64,000 nt of DNA, taken from Flavobacteriales bacterium (GTDB taxonomy: Bacteria; Bacteroidota; Bacteroidia; Flavobacteriales_F; PHOS-HE28). A model generated the notes under the pieces. The model had not been told where the DNA came from. It saw nothing but the letters and a program-made list of their open reading frames with translations, and did not search any database. The stretch is taken from positions 124,001 through 188,000 of the forward strand of contig JAHBUL010000003.1 of NCBI GenBank assembly GCA_019638085.1, written 5' to 3'. Each line of letters opens with the position of its first letter. The first letter of the stretch is position 1. Positions 49,272 through 58,233 of this stretch are shown piece after piece. Position numbers and translations under genes: made by a program.

Positions 49272-50321
49272 TTACATGGCTTCCATTAACCACCGTTCGA
49301 TCAACCGCGGCACGGCCAATGCATCCAGCTTCTTTAGCGGAATACGCTCCCAATCACCAGGTGGTGCATAGGTTTTAGGTGGCACCACTTCCCAGAAAAT
49401 AGCGTGGATCACTTGGTGGCTCAATACATGCCGGCCCATTTCGCTTTTGTGGAGGATGGTCCATCCCGGTCCTAACGTGGTGTTCAGTAATGCTCCCAGC
49501 GGACGCTTCCCTAGCTTTTTTCCACTTTCCAGCAACGGCAGCTCGTACAGCCCGGTCCAGATATCCTTTCCGGTCCGCTGGCGCATGTAGATCGCGTTGC
49601 CCGCAGCGATGTGCAGGTAATTGAAGAATCTGTCGCGCGTCTTCGATTTGCCTTGTTTCACCGGCAAGGATGAAATGCTTCCGGTAGCTACTGCGATGCA
49701 TTCCTTTTGCAGCGGGCACAGGGCGCAATCCGGACTCTTGGGCGTACAGACGGTCGCCCCCAGTTCCATCACCGCCTGATTGTGGTCGCCGGGATGTTTC
49801 GGGTCGAGCAATTCCGTGGCCAGCTCCTTGAACTGCTTGCGCCCTGCCGTGCTATCGATCGGCGTGTTGATGCCGAACACGCGGGCCAGCACGCGATACA
49901 CGTTGCCATCCACAACGGCCTCCGGCCGGTGGAAGCAGATGGAAGCAATGGCTGATGCCGTATAGTCCCCCACGCCCTTCAAGCGGAGCAATGCGGCATG
50001 GCTGTCGGGGAATTTCCCGTCGAATTCCTCCATCACCTGCCGGGCGGCGGCCAATAGGTTGCGCGCCCGGCTGTAGTAGCCGAGCCCTTGCCATTCCTTC
50101 AGTACCTCGTTCTCATCCGCAGCGGCCAGTTCGGCCACGCTGGGCCAGCGCCCGATGAAGCGCAGATAATAGCTGAGCCCTTGGTCCACACGGGTCTGTT
50201 GCAGGATCACCTCACTGAGCCAGATCCGGTACGGGTCGCTGGTTTCACGCCATGGCAAAGGCCGATGATGGACCCTGTACCAGGGCAGGAGCTTGCGACT
50301 GAACCACGAACGACTTGACAT
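49272..50321 (-). CDS. mutY: A/G-specific adenine glycosylase
   Basis: The enzyme removes adenine mispaired with 8-oxoguanine. ATG 50321 gives 349 residues with the catalytic-helix motif [17 protein letters not shown] (Glu), the helix-hairpin-helix [16 protein letters not shown], the catalytic-Asp helix [14 protein letters not shown], the iron-sulfur motif C-x6-C-x2-C-x5-C ([17 protein letters not shown]), and a C-terminal Nudix-like domain recognising 8-oxoguanine. It is divergent from the HU gene. Confidence 0.97.
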   Translation of the reverse strand: MSSRSWFSRKLLPWYRVHHRPLPWRETSDPYRIWLSEVILQQTRVDQGLSYYLRFIGRWPSVAELAAADENEVLKEWQGLGYYSRARNLLAAARQVMEEFDGKFPDSHAALLRLKGVGDYTASAIASICFHRPEAVVDGNVYRVLARVFGINTPIDSTAGRKQFKELATELLDPKHPGDHNQAVMELGATVCTPKSPDCALCPLQKECIAVATGSISSLPVKQGKSKTRDRFFNYLHIAAGNAIYMRQRTGKDIWTGLYELPLLESGKKLGKRPLGALLNTTLGPGWTILHKSEMGRHVLSHQVIHAIFWEVVPPKTYAPPGDWERIPLKKLDALAVPRLIERWLMEAM

Positions 50322-50328
50322 ACAGGGA

Positions 50329-50336
50329 CAAAGATG
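50329..50336 (-). promoter_or_regulatory. -7 box CATCTTTG for mutY
   Basis: The box lies 7 nt before the ATG at 50321, in the short-spacing class. Confidence 0.4.
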
Positions 50337-50360
50337 CGTTGCCGATGCCGAGCTAAGTGC

Positions 50361-50368
50361 TATCTTCG
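50361..50368 (+). promoter_or_regulatory. -7 box TATCTTCG for the HU gene
   Basis: The box lies 25 nt before the ATG at 50394. The divergent mutY box is 25 bp away, so the two promoters overlap. Confidence 0.45.
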
Positions 50369-50393
50369 CAGCCCCAAAAACGGTGGTCAGGTT

Positions 50394-50687
50394 ATGACGA
50401 AGGCGGAATTGGTCAGCAATATCAGTAAGCGCACAGGGATTGAACGCGGTGTGGTCCTTGGAACGTTGGAAGCGTTCATGGACGAGGTGAAGAACAGCTT
50501 GGAGGGCGGTGAGGACGTGCATTTGCGCGGCTTTGGCAGCTTCCTTGTGAAGCATCGCGCACAGAAAACGGGGCGCATCCTGAAGAACAACACCACCATC
50601 ATCATCCCTGCACACGACATCCCGTTCTTCAAGCCGGCGGATGTCTTTGTGGACAAGGTGAAGAACCGCCCTAAAAAGACCATCTGA
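50394..50687 (+). CDS. HU/IHF-family DNA-binding protein
   Basis: This 97-residue protein begins MTKAELVSNISKRTGI. It has the DNA-binding arm region LRGFGSFLVKHRAQKTGRILKNNTTIIIPAHDIPFFKPA, matching the family signature GF/GxF...R.gRNP with variation (KNN for RNP). It bends and compacts DNA as a dimer. Its stop overlaps the next ATG (TGATG). Confidence 0.95.
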   Translation: MTKAELVSNISKRTGIERGVVLGTLEAFMDEVKNSLEGGEDVHLRGFGSFLVKHRAQKTGRILKNNTTIIIPAHDIPFFKPADVFVDKVKNRPKKTI

Positions 50688-51244
50688 TGGGATTGAAGCG
50701 CCAGCACTGGATGATGATCACGGCTGCCGTACTGGTGGTCGTGTTGCTGGCATTGGCACCACGCACGCCATCCGGCCGATCCGATAAGAATGCCACCTCT
50801 GCACGCGTGAGCGAGGATCCCAATAGTGGGTCCACCCCCCGTGCCGACGGACCACGCGAAGGATCAACCAGTTCCAACCCCAAAGTATCCGCTATCCTGA
50901 GCGAACTGGCAGCTGGCAAGCCTCCCATGGAGACCATCGTGAAGCTGCGTGACCTCGCCGATGAAGAGCCGGACAACGTGGAAGCACAATACCACATGGG
51001 CCTCTTCAGTTGGCAGACCAACCAGTATGACAAGGCCATGGAGCGCTTCAAGAAAGTGATCGAATTGGATCCCAAAGGCTATCCGGATGCATACGCCTAC
51101 TTGGGCCAAGCCTACGCCACCTTGGACAGTGCCGATAAGGCTGTCGAGGTACTGGAGACCTACAAGACATTGGTGACCGATACCGCCCTGATCAACGGGG
51201 CCGACCGGTACATCACCGAGATAAAGAACAAGCACAAACACTAA
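50687..51244 (+). CDS. TPR protein with N-terminal membrane anchor
   Basis: This 185-residue protein has one N-terminal transmembrane segment (about residues 8-24), a Ser/Gly/Pro-rich linker, then TPR units: VEAQYHMGLFSWQTNQYDKAMERFKKVIELDPKG, then PDAYAYLGQAYATLDSADKAVEVLETYKTL. It probably lies in the periplasm, anchored to the inner membrane. The ATG overlaps the HU gene stop, so the two are translated in sequence; the small basic protein follows after 6 nt. Confidence 0.8.
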   Translation: MGLKRQHWMMITAAVLVVVLLALAPRTPSGRSDKNATSARVSEDPNSGSTPRADGPREGSTSSNPKVSAILSELAAGKPPMETIVKLRDLADEEPDNVEAQYHMGLFSWQTNQYDKAMERFKKVIELDPKGYPDAYAYLGQAYATLDSADKAVEVLETYKTLVTDTALINGADRYITEIKNKHKH

Positions 51245-51250
51245 GTACAC

Positions 51251-51343
51251 ATGCCCTGCGGTAAAAAGAGGAAGCGCCATAAGATGGCTACGCACAAGCG
51301 GAAAAAACGCTTGCGCAAGAATCGCCACAAGAAGAAGAAGTAG
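51251..51343 (+). CDS. 30-residue highly basic ribosomal-type protein (AURKAIP1/COX24-like)
   Basis: ATG 51251 to TAG 51341-51343 encodes 30 residues beginning MPCGKKRKRHKMATHKRKK, with about 60% Lys, Arg and His. This matches the pattern of the AURKAIP1/COX24-domain proteins of Bacteroidota, relatives of the mitochondrial small-subunit protein mS38, expected to sit on the ribosome. It starts 6 nt after the TPR gene ends and is followed by the RNase G gene. Identification rests on the pattern and on memory of the family. Confidence 0.75.
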   Translation: MPCGKKRKRHKMATHKRKKRLRKNRHKKKK

Positions 51344-51449
51344 GCGTTGAAGCCCGGCATGGCCCCGGTCCGTGGAATGACGGACCGCGGGCGCATGCGT
51401 GCAGGGATTTCGCGCCCCACTGGGCGCTTCACCTTATTTCTTATTTCTC

Positions 51450-53000
51450 GTGAGCGTAGATCTGATCATCCGCTCCCAAGGGAGCGAAGTTGCCATCGCC
51501 GTCCTGCGCGACAAGCTCCTTATGGAGCTTCATCGCGAGCGCACCGAGCGGGGCTTTGCCGTAGGCGATATTTACTTGGCCAAGGTGCGCAAAGTGGCGC
51601 CCGGCCTCAACGCGGCCTTTGTGGACGTGGGGCACGAGAAGGACGCCTTCCTGCACTACTACGACCTGGGCCCTCAGTACCTCAACAGCTATAAATTCGC
51701 CAAGGGCGCCGTTTCAGGCACGGTGAAGACCTCGTTACTGGAAGGCTGGAAGCCGGAAAAGGACATCACCAAGGACGGCAAGCTTGCCGAAGTGCTCAGT
51801 GCCAGCCAGAGCATACTGGTGCAGATAGCCAAGGAGCCGATCAGCACCAAAGGACCACGCCTTACAGCGGAAGTGACGCTGGCCGGGCGCTACATGGTGC
51901 TGGTGCCCTTCATCAACAAGGTCAGTATCAGCAGCCGCCTCACCGACGAAACGGAGCGCAAGCGCCTCAAGGGCCTTATGCAGGCCATCCGTCCCAAGAA
52001 TTTCGGCGTCATCATCCGGACCAACGCGGAGGGCCGCAAGACCGAAGACCTGGAGGCCGACTTGAAAAGCCTGTTGCAACGCTGGGACGAGATGTTCCGC
52101 AATCTGCGCAACGGCATCCCACCGAAGAAGGTGTTGGGCGAGATCGACCGCACCAGTGCCGTGCTGCGCGACGTGTTGAACAAGGACTTTACCAGCATCA
52201 TCGTTGACGATGAACTGGTCTATGAGGAAGTTCGCGAAACCTTGGAGAAGACCGCGCCCGATCGGGTGGATATCGTAAAGCACTACAAGGGCAAGCTCGA
52301 TATCTTCGATAACTACGGCATCAACAAACAGATCAAGCAGGCCTTCGGCCGACAGGTGATGCTGCCCAGCGGAGGCTACCTCATCGTCGAGAAGACAGAG
52401 GCCATGCACGTGGTGGATGTGAACAGCGGCAGCCGCAAGGGCGGGCGCAACAGCCAGGAGCAGAACGCCTTGGAGATCAACGTGGAAGCCGCCAAGGAGA
52501 TCGCAAGGCTATTGCGGCTGCGGGATATGGGCGGCATCATCTGTGTGGATTTTATCGACCTCTATGAATCGGAGAACCGGCGCACCTTGCACAAGGTGCT
52601 GAAGGACGCCATGGCCGACGACAAGGCCAAGCACAACGTCCTTCCTCCGAGCAAGTTCGGCGTGATCGAAATGACGCGCCAACGCGTCCGCCCGGAAACC
52701 GAGATCGACACCAGCGAGAGCTGCCCCACCTGCGGAGGAACCGGCGAGGTAAGTGCTCCCGTGCTCATTGTGGACGAGATCGAGAACGGCCTCAACTACT
52801 TGCTCTCCGAAAAGGACATGAACGGCGTAAGCCTGCACGTCCATCCGTTCGTGGCGGCATACTTCACCAAGGGCCTCCCCAGCATGCAGATGAAATGGTG
52901 GTGGCGCTGGAAGAAGTGGGTGAAGGTGGTACCGCAAGGCTCCAGCAGATACCTCGAGTTCCACGTCTTTGATGGCGAGGGCAAGGAGGTGGCGGTTTGA
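51450..53000 (+). CDS. rng: Ribonuclease G/E family protein
   Basis: The GTG at 51450 (VSVDLIIRSQGSEVAIAVL) matches the usual start of Bacteroidota RNase G better than upstream codons. The 516-residue protein has the S1 domain (FAVGDIYLAKVRKVAPGLNAAFVDVGHEKDAFLH), the catalytic core with acidic metal ligands (VVDVNSGSRKG and GGIICVDFIDLYESENR) and the zinc-link CPTCGG. It endonucleolytically processes rRNA and mRNA. It closes the HU-TPR-basic protein cluster. Confidence 0.93.
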   Translation: MSVDLIIRSQGSEVAIAVLRDKLLMELHRERTERGFAVGDIYLAKVRKVAPGLNAAFVDVGHEKDAFLHYYDLGPQYLNSYKFAKGAVSGTVKTSLLEGWKPEKDITKDGKLAEVLSASQSILVQIAKEPISTKGPRLTAEVTLAGRYMVLVPFINKVSISSRLTDETERKRLKGLMQAIRPKNFGVIIRTNAEGRKTEDLEADLKSLLQRWDEMFRNLRNGIPPKKVLGEIDRTSAVLRDVLNKDFTSIIVDDELVYEEVRETLEKTAPDRVDIVKHYKGKLDIFDNYGINKQIKQAFGRQVMLPSGGYLIVEKTEAMHVVDVNSGSRKGGRNSQEQNALEINVEAAKEIARLLRLRDMGGIICVDFIDLYESENRRTLHKVLKDAMADDKAKHNVLPPSKFGVIEMTRQRVRPETEIDTSESCPTCGGTGEVSAPVLIVDEIENGLNYLLSEKDMNGVSLHVHPFVAAYFTKGLPSMQMKWWWRWKKWVKVVPQGSSRYLEFHVFDGEGKEVAV

Positions 53001-53006
53001 GTTCCA

Positions 53007-53331
53007 GTTGTCAGTTGTTGGTTGTTCGTTGTCAGGACTGGCGCAGCGGCTTTTTGCGCTTGGCTAGTTCTGTGCAGCACATCGCTTGGAGCTGCCAGTC
53101 CTCAGGGTATAGGGGATATGGCTGATCTTGGACCACAGATGTCACGGATGAATGCTTTCGGGGCCGGACTTTGCCATCGCGAACTATGCCGCTTCCGCGC
53201 AGCGGAAACATTTGTGAAATCTGCGTCATCCGTTAAAATTACTTCGTGGGGAGATGAGGAAGTGACACACCAGTAATGCGCACTGAATTGGCCAAGCCCC
53301 CCCTGACAACGAACAACTGACAACGGACAAC
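53007..53331. repeat. 325-bp element bounded by inverted GTTGTCN heptamer arrays
   Basis: Left array 53007-53034 (GTTGTCA, GTTGTTG, GTTGTTC, GTTGTCA) and right array 53304-53331 (TGACAAC, GAACAAC, TGACAAC, GGACAAC) are inverted and end inward as CAGG/CCTG, like the element at 15047. The core contains a degenerate inverted stretch CCACAGATGTCACGGATGAA ... AAATCTGCGTCATCCGTTAA. No gene is visible in 53001-53333. The right array stops 2 nt before the recX ATG. Confidence 0.8.
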
Positions 53332-53333
53332 TA

Positions 53334-53786
53334 ATGTCCAGTGACACCGAATTCATAGCCAAAGCCCGCAACTACTGCGCCCGCCAAGAGCGTTGCCAGC
53401 AGGAAGTGCGGGACAAGGTGTACTCCTGGGGTGGGCACAAAGAATCGGTGGAACAGATCATCGCACAGCTCATCGGTGAAGGCTTCTTGAATGAAGCGCG
53501 CTTCGCGGAGCACTACGCGGTGAGCAAGAGCCGGCAGAAAGGCTGGGGTCGACGCAAGATCGAGCAAGCGCTGAAGGCGAAGGGCGTTTCGGGGCGCTGC
53601 ATTGCTTCGGGCATGAAAGCCATCGACGGCAATGAAGAGGAGCAGCAGCTCCGGCTAGCGGTGGCCAAACGCTGGGAACGGTCGAAAGATGAAGAGCCGT
53701 TCATCAGGAAGGGAAAGCTGGTCCGCCATTTCATCGGAAGGGGTTTCTCCCGGGATCAGATCGAGGCGGCGATGGAAGAATTGTAG
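53334..53786 (+). CDS. recX: RecX-family regulatory protein
   Basis: This 150-residue helical protein has RecX-type three-helix repeats: ARNYCARQERCQQEVRDKVYSWG, then IAQLIGEGFLNEARFAEHYAVSKSRQKGWGRRKIEQALKAKGVS, and RKGKLVRHFIGRGFSRDQIEAAMEEL. RecX binds RecA filaments and limits their extension. recA is not in the window. The start lies 2 nt after a heptamer array, so promoter and 5' leader must be inside the repeat element. Confidence 0.88.
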   Translation: MSSDTEFIAKARNYCARQERCQQEVRDKVYSWGGHKESVEQIIAQLIGEGFLNEARFAEHYAVSKSRQKGWGRRKIEQALKAKGVSGRCIASGMKAIDGNEEEQQLRLAVAKRWERSKDEEPFIRKGKLVRHFIGRGFSRDQIEAAMEEL

Positions 53787-53848
53787 TGTGAACGTTGTCC
53801 GTGATGGATCGGAAGTACACACCGTTCTTGATGCGCTTCATGCTGTGT

Positions 53849-53856
53849 ACTTTCGC
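53849..53856 (+). promoter_or_regulatory. -7 box TACTTTCG for prfB
   Basis: The box lies 29 nt before the ATG at 53886. Confidence 0.45.
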
Positions 53857-53885
53857 GACCCGAAAGCACCGGGTCCTCCCGCACC

Positions 53886-54983
53886 ATGATCACGATCGAC
53901 AAGATACACGACCTCACCGAGCGCCTTGGATCACTTAAAGGCTACTTGGAGATCGAGGATAAACGCGGGCGTATTCAAGAGGAGCAGAAATATACGCTCG
54001 ACCCGGAGTTCTGGAACGACCAGAAGAAGGCCCAAGGGGTGATGCATAAGATCCGCGAGTTGAAGCGTTGGGTGGAACTGTACGAGAACGTGAAGCGGGA
54101 GGTGGATGATGCAGAGGTGACCTACGAGTTCTTCAAGGCGAAGGAGGCCAGCGAAAAGGAACTGGAGGCTCAGTTCAAGAAGGCCGAGGACGCTTTGGAG
54201 GAGCTTGAGTTCAAGAACATGCTGAGCGCCGAGGAGGATCCCTTGAGCGCCGTGGTGCAGATCACCAGCGGGGCGGGTGGCACGGAGAGCAACGACTGGG
54301 CACTGATGCTGCTGCGCATGTACCGCATGTGGGCGGAGAAGAGCGGTTATCAAGTGAAGATCCTCGATTATCAGGACGGCGATTCCGCAGGTATTAAGCA
54401 GGCCACCATGGAAGTGGCGGGGGAGTTCGCCTTCGGCATGCTGAAGAGCGAGAACGGCGTGCACCGCTTGGTGCGCATCAGTCCATTCGACAGCCAGGCA
54501 CGGCGGCATACGAGCTTCGTCAGCGTCTACGTCTTCCCCTTGGTGGACGAGAGCATCGACATCTACATCAATCCGGCGGACATCACTTGGGACACCTTCC
54601 GCAGCGGCGGTGCAGGTGGCCAGAACGTGAACAAAGTGGAGACCGGGGTGCGACTTCATCACGGCCCTACCGGCATCGTGATCGAGAATACCGAAACACG
54701 GAGCCAACTCGACAACAAGACCAAGGCACTACAGCTGCTGAAAAGCCAGATGTATGAGGCCGAACTGGAACGCCGTCGCAGCAAGCGTAGTGAGATCGAG
54801 GCGGGCAAGAAAAAGATCGAATGGGGCAGCCAGATCCGCAACTATGTGCTGCAACCATACAAACTTGTGAAGGACGTCCGCACCGACCACGAGACCAGCA
54901 ACGTGGATGACGTGCTCAATGGCGAGATCGATGAATTCCTCAAAGCGTGGCTCATGCAACATGGTCAAAGCCAGAAAGCGTGA
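53886..54983 (+). CDS. prfB: Peptide chain release factor 2
   Basis: RF2 releases finished chains at UGA and UAA. The 365-residue protein has the codon-recognition tripeptide SPF ([15 protein letters not shown], about residue 200) that separates RF2 from RF1 (PxT), and the catalytic GGQ in [11 protein letters not shown] (about residue 243). The gene is one continuous frame from ATG, with no in-frame TGA near codon 25. The programmed +1 frameshift used by many bacteria is absent, as expected where Shine-Dalgarno pairing is weak. Confidence 0.96.
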   Translation: MITIDKIHDLTERLGSLKGYLEIEDKRGRIQEEQKYTLDPEFWNDQKKAQGVMHKIRELKRWVELYENVKREVDDAEVTYEFFKAKEASEKELEAQFKKAEDALEELEFKNMLSAEEDPLSAVVQITSGAGGTESNDWALMLLRMYRMWAEKSGYQVKILDYQDGDSAGIKQATMEVAGEFAFGMLKSENGVHRLVRISPFDSQARRHTSFVSVYVFPLVDESIDIYINPADITWDTFRSGGAGGQNVNKVETGVRLHHGPTGIVIENTETRSQLDNKTKALQLLKSQMYEAELERRRSKRSEIEAGKKKIEWGSQIRNYVLQPYKLVKDVRTDHETSNVDDVLNGEIDEFLKAWLMQHGQSQKA

Positions 54984-55004
54984 TTTGACGATTGAAATGG
55001 TAGG

Positions 55005-55032
55005 GTTGTCAGTTGTTAGTTGTCGGTTGTCC
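55005..55032. repeat. Single GTTGTCN heptamer array
   Basis: Four units (GTTGTCA, GTTGTTA, GTTGTCG, GTTGTCC) lie between prfB and the ArsC-like gene. No inverted partner is visible nearby, so this is a solo array. Confidence 0.7.
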
Positions 55033-55152
55033 GGCTTGGCCGCGATAGGCACTTGGCAAATTCAATGGGGCCTTTCTCTCACGGGTCACCAACTACTTCA
55101 TATCAGCGTAGATCATAACGATCTGCGCTATCTCCGTTCCAAATAGAACAAC

Positions 55153-55509
55153 ATGGCCGACTACACCATCTACCACAACCCTCGCTGCTCCAAAAGCCGT
55201 GAAGCACTTGCCCTGTTGAAAGAGAACGGCATCGAGCCGAAGGTGATCCAATACCTGAAGGACGTACCCACCCGGAAGGAGCTGGAGTTGCTCGTGATGC
55301 AGCTCGGCATCCCGGCCTCGGAGCTCGTCCGCAAGAACGAAGTGCTCTACAAGGAAAAGTATAAGGGCTTGAAGCTGAACGAACACGAGTGGGTCCGTGT
55401 GATGCACGAGAACCCGCAACTGATCGAGCGCCCCGTGGTGGTAAAAGGACACAAAGCCGTGATCGGCCGACCAACGGAGAACGTGAAGGAACTGATCGAT
55501 AAAAAGTAG
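55153..55509 (+). CDS. ArsC-family reductase (glutaredoxin-dependent arsenate reductase-like)
   Basis: This 118-residue protein starts YTIYHNPRCSKSREALALL, with the catalytic Cys12 of the ArsC family, and has VPTRKELELLVMQLGI and the later IERPVVVKGHKAVIGRP with its conserved Arg. It resembles ArsC more than Spx or YffB, though without other ars genes its physiological role may be a general thiol reductase. The stop TAG lies inside the stem of a palindromic repeat. Confidence 0.85.
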   Translation: MADYTIYHNPRCSKSREALALLKENGIEPKVIQYLKDVPTRKELELLVMQLGIPASELVRKNEVLYKEKYKGLKLNEHEWVRVMHENPQLIERPVVVKGHKAVIGRPTENVKELIDKK

Positions 55510-55542
55510 GGTAAGGGCGATGCATGCATCGCCATACCCTAC
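55506..55542. repeat. Strong palindrome between the ArsC-like gene and fumC
   Basis: Outer arms GTAGGGTA/TACCCTAC surround the perfect 18-bp palindrome GGCGATGCATGCATCGCC. The ArsC-like stop codon is part of the left arm. It resembles dispersed REP-like palindromes and may also act as a transcript end, although there is no T-run. Confidence 0.7.
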
Positions 55543-55554
55543 GCCCCAAGAACC

Positions 55555-56949
55555 ATGAACTACCGCATAGAAAAAGACACCATGGGCGAGGTGAAAGTAC
55601 CCGCCGACAAGTACTGGGGCGCCCAGACCGAGCGCAGCCGCAATAACTTCAAGATCGGGCCTCCGGGCAGTATGCCGATCGAGATCATCCACGCCTTCGC
55701 CTACCTGAAGAAGGCTGCAGCACTTGCGAACCTGGAGCTGGGAAAGCTTCCGCAGGAGAAGAGCGACCTCATCGGCAAGGTCTGCGACGAGATCCTCACC
55801 GGCAAGCTGGACGATCAGTTCCCGCTGGTGATCTGGCAGACCGGCAGCGGCACCCAGAGCAACATGAACGTGAACGAGGTGGTGGCCAACCGCGGACACG
55901 TGCTGCAAGGGGGGGATCTCACCGATGCGGAGAAGGTGCTGAAGCCCAATGATGACGTGAATAAGAGCCAGAGCAGCAACGACACCTTCCCCACGGCCAT
56001 GCACATCGCGGCCTACAAAGCCACTTGGGAAGTGACCTTGCCCGGGGTAAAAATGCTCCGGGATACACTGGCGAAGAAGAGCAACGATTTCAAGGACATC
56101 GTGAAGACCGGTCGTACACACTTCATGGATGCTACTCCGCTAACATTGGGCCAGGAGATCAGCGGCTACGTGCAGCAGTTGGATAACGGCATCCGCGCGG
56201 TGAACAACGCGCTGGAGATGATCCGTGAACTGGCGCTGGGCGGAACCGCCGTGGGCACCGGCCTCAATGCTCCCAAGGGATATAGTGTGCTGGTCGCAAA
56301 GAAGATAGCGGAGCTTACCGGCCTTCCTTTCGTCACTGCACCGAACAAGTTCGAGGCCTTGGCCGCGCACGATGCGATCGTGGAACTCAGCAGCGCCTTC
56401 AAGCGCTTGGCCGTTTCCCTCAACAAGATCGGCAACGACATCCGCATGCTCAGTAGCGGTCCCCGCAGCGGCATCGGCGAGATCATCATTCCGGAGAACG
56501 AACCGGGATCATCCATCATGCCCGGCAAGGTGAACCCCACCCAACCCGAGGCCCTTACCATGGTGTGCGCCCAGGTGATCGGCAACGACGTGGCCGTAAG
56601 CGTCGGCGGTATGCAAGGCCAGTTCGAGCTGAACGTCTTCAAGCCGATGATGGCCGCCAACGTGTTGCAAAGTGCTCATCTGCTCGGTGATGCCTGCGTC
56701 AGTTTCAACGACCACTGTGCCGAGGGACTGTTGCCCAATAAGCCCGTGCTGAAGCAGCACTTGGACAACTCGCTGATGCTGGTGACCGCGCTGAATACAC
56801 ACATCGGCTACTACAAAAGTGCCGAGATCGCGAACAAGGCGCACAAGGAGGGCACCACCTTGAAGCAGGCCGCGCTGACCTTGGGCTACGTAAGCGCCGA
56901 GGATTTCGACAAGTGGGTGGACCCGGCGGAGATGGTGAGCGGGGGGTAG
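55555..56949 (+). CDS. fumC: Fumarate hydratase, class II
   Basis: The enzyme interconverts fumarate and malate in the TCA cycle. The 464-residue protein has normal length and the class II landmarks: [34 protein letters not shown], and the signature [11 protein letters not shown] (about residue 320) with the catalytic Ser loop. No iron-sulfur cysteines, so it is the oxygen-stable form. It is monocistronic, bracketed by palindromes. Confidence 0.97.
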   Translation: MNYRIEKDTMGEVKVPADKYWGAQTERSRNNFKIGPPGSMPIEIIHAFAYLKKAAALANLELGKLPQEKSDLIGKVCDEILTGKLDDQFPLVIWQTGSGTQSNMNVNEVVANRGHVLQGGDLTDAEKVLKPNDDVNKSQSSNDTFPTAMHIAAYKATWEVTLPGVKMLRDTLAKKSNDFKDIVKTGRTHFMDATPLTLGQEISGYVQQLDNGIRAVNNALEMIRELALGGTAVGTGLNAPKGYSVLVAKKIAELTGLPFVTAPNKFEALAAHDAIVELSSAFKRLAVSLNKIGNDIRMLSSGPRSGIGEIIIPENEPGSSIMPGKVNPTQPEALTMVCAQVIGNDVAVSVGGMQGQFELNVFKPMMAANVLQSAHLLGDACVSFNDHCAEGLLPNKPVLKQHLDNSLMLVTALNTHIGYYKSAEIANKAHKEGTTLKQAALTLGYVSAEDFDKWVDPAEMVSGG

Positions 56950-56962
56950 GTGAGGTTGCTCC

Positions 56963-56998
56963 CTCAGCGATCTTCTGCCGTACGGCAGAGATCCTGAG
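56963..56998. repeat. Palindrome after fumC
   Basis: CTCAG-c-GATCT-t-CTGCCGTACGGCAG-AGATC-CTGAG is nearly self-complementary over 36 nt. It may serve as terminator or REP-like repeat; there is no clear T-run. Confidence 0.55.
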
Positions 56999-57029
56999 TA
57001 AGCCTGTTCCCTGCCCGAGTGAACCTGCC

Positions 57030-57037
57030 TTCTTTTG
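57030..57037 (+). promoter_or_regulatory. -7 box TTCTTTTG
   Basis: The box lies 6 nt before ATG 57044 of a 25-codon frame, the same spacing as for leaderless genes in this window. Confidence 0.35.
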
Positions 57038-57043
57038 CATGCT

Positions 57044-57121
57044 ATGACCAAAAAGCAAAAGCAGATCGAGATCGCCAAGAAGCTACCTCCAAGGTCCGGT
57101 CAGCTTTCCGGCAATTCGTGA
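57044..57121 (+). CDS. Possible 25-residue leader peptide upstream of the DUF983 gene
   Basis: ATG 57044 opens a 25-codon frame starting MTKKQKQIEIAKKLPPRSGQ and ending TGA 57119-57121, 47 nt before the DUF983 start. It is basic and Gln/Lys-rich. Support comes only from the promoter spacing and codon style; it could be a small protein, a leader, or the remnant of a longer gene start. Confidence 0.4.
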   Translation: MTKKQKQIEIAKKLPPRSGQLSGNS

Positions 57122-57168
57122 CGATCGTTACTAATATTCCCCTGAAAAGCCCGACCTTCGCGGGAATC

Positions 57169-57561
57169 ATGATAAAGGACACGAAGCTTTACAGCATTCT
57201 CAATTTCAAGTGCCCATATTGCCATCTCGGTGATTTTTTCGTGGCCCATCCGTACAACCTCATGCGAACGGGTGACCTGCATGATCGCTGTTCGGAATGC
57301 AATGGCCGCTACACGATCGAGCCTGGTTTTTATTACGGTGCCATGTACGTGTCCTACGGCATGGGTGTGGCCTTGGCCGTGAGCATTTGGGTGGCCTATC
57401 TGGTGCTTGCTCCGGATGCGGCCATCCCTTGGATCATCGGGACGGTGGCGGTCGCGATGGTCGCTGTAGGACCCTTGTTCTATGCCTTGAGCAAGATCAT
57501 TTGGGCTAACATGTTCCTGGATTTCGAGAATCCTACGGGCGCACATCGCAGCATGGACTGA
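57169..57561 (+). CDS. DUF983 membrane protein
   Basis: ATG 57169 gives 130 residues. The N-terminal part carries two Cys pairs, FKCPYCHLGDFF and HDRCSECNGRY, of the DUF983 zinc-ribbon type, followed by EPGFYYGAMYVSYG and two transmembrane helices. DUF983 proteins are often found near heme-copper oxidase genes, but here no such gene is adjacent. Function unknown. Confidence 0.88.
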   Translation: MIKDTKLYSILNFKCPYCHLGDFFVAHPYNLMRTGDLHDRCSECNGRYTIEPGFYYGAMYVSYGMGVALAVSIWVAYLVLAPDAAIPWIIGTVAVAMVAVGPLFYALSKIIWANMFLDFENPTGAHRSMD

Positions 57562-57600
57562 AGTGGAGGTTGATCACGGGCCTACCAGTACCTTGCGATC

Positions 57601-58233
57601 ATGTTCACCGAACAAGCTCTACAGGACGCGTTCTTAACCGTGGTCAAACGCCGCAACTTTCCTGCGGGATCGGTGATCATGCAGGTAGGGGACACGATCA
57701 CGCAGATCCCCATAGTGGAAAAGGGAAGCCTACGGATCCTGGCCCAGGATCCGGACGGGAAGGAGCGCTTTCTCTACCACATCATGCCCGGCGAGACCTG
57801 CTCCATGTCGCTCACGTGTTGCGAGGCGAAAAAGACCAGTGGCATCATGGCCGTGGTGGAGGAGGATGCCGAGCTGCTGATGGTGCCCGCCCGTTATGCG
57901 GATGAATGGATGGTGTACCCCGAATGGCGGAGATATGTAGGTGCGGCACAGGCCCAGCGTTTCGGTGAATTGCTGGAGACCATCGAAAAACTGGCCTTCC
58001 TGAAAATGGACGAGCAGCTCTGGGACTATCTGGTGAAGCGCGTACAGGCCACCGGTGTCACCACATTGAAGGCCACCCACCAGGACATCGCCCAAGAACT
58101 TGGCTCGCCACGTGAGGTGGTCACGCGCTTGCTCCAACAATTGCAGCGGCGCGGCATGGTCACCCTATCCCGGGGTGCGATAGAAGTACACTTGGCCGAT
58201 GTGGCCGAAAGAGCATCAGAGGAAGGGCTGTAG
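57601..58233 (+). CDS. Crp/Fnr-family transcriptional regulator
   Basis: This 210-residue protein has a cyclic-nucleotide-binding-like domain ([22 protein letters not shown] ... [33 protein letters not shown]) and a C-terminal helix-turn-helix ([31 protein letters not shown]). A Cys-Cys pair in the sensor domain (LTCCEAKK) could react with sulfur species. It faces and overlaps (18 bp) the sulfur cluster on the minus strand, and is the natural candidate for its regulator. A TACCTTG box ends 5 nt before the ATG. Confidence 0.9.
   Translation: MFTEQALQDAFLTVVKRRNFPAGSVIMQVGDTITQIPIVEKGSLRILAQDPDGKERFLYHIMPGETCSMSLTCCEAKKTSGIMAVVEEDAELLMVPARYADEWMVYPEWRRYVGAAQAQRFGELLETIEKLAFLKMDEQLWDYLVKRVQATGVTTLKATHQDIAQELGSPREVVTRLLQQLQRRGMVTLSRGAIEVHLADVAERASEEGL

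Noticed and set aside
53133-53260. Possible gene in the core of the 53007-53331 element
   Set aside because: The only open frames are short and made of degenerate ATCTGCGTCATCCGTT-type repeats with no start signal.
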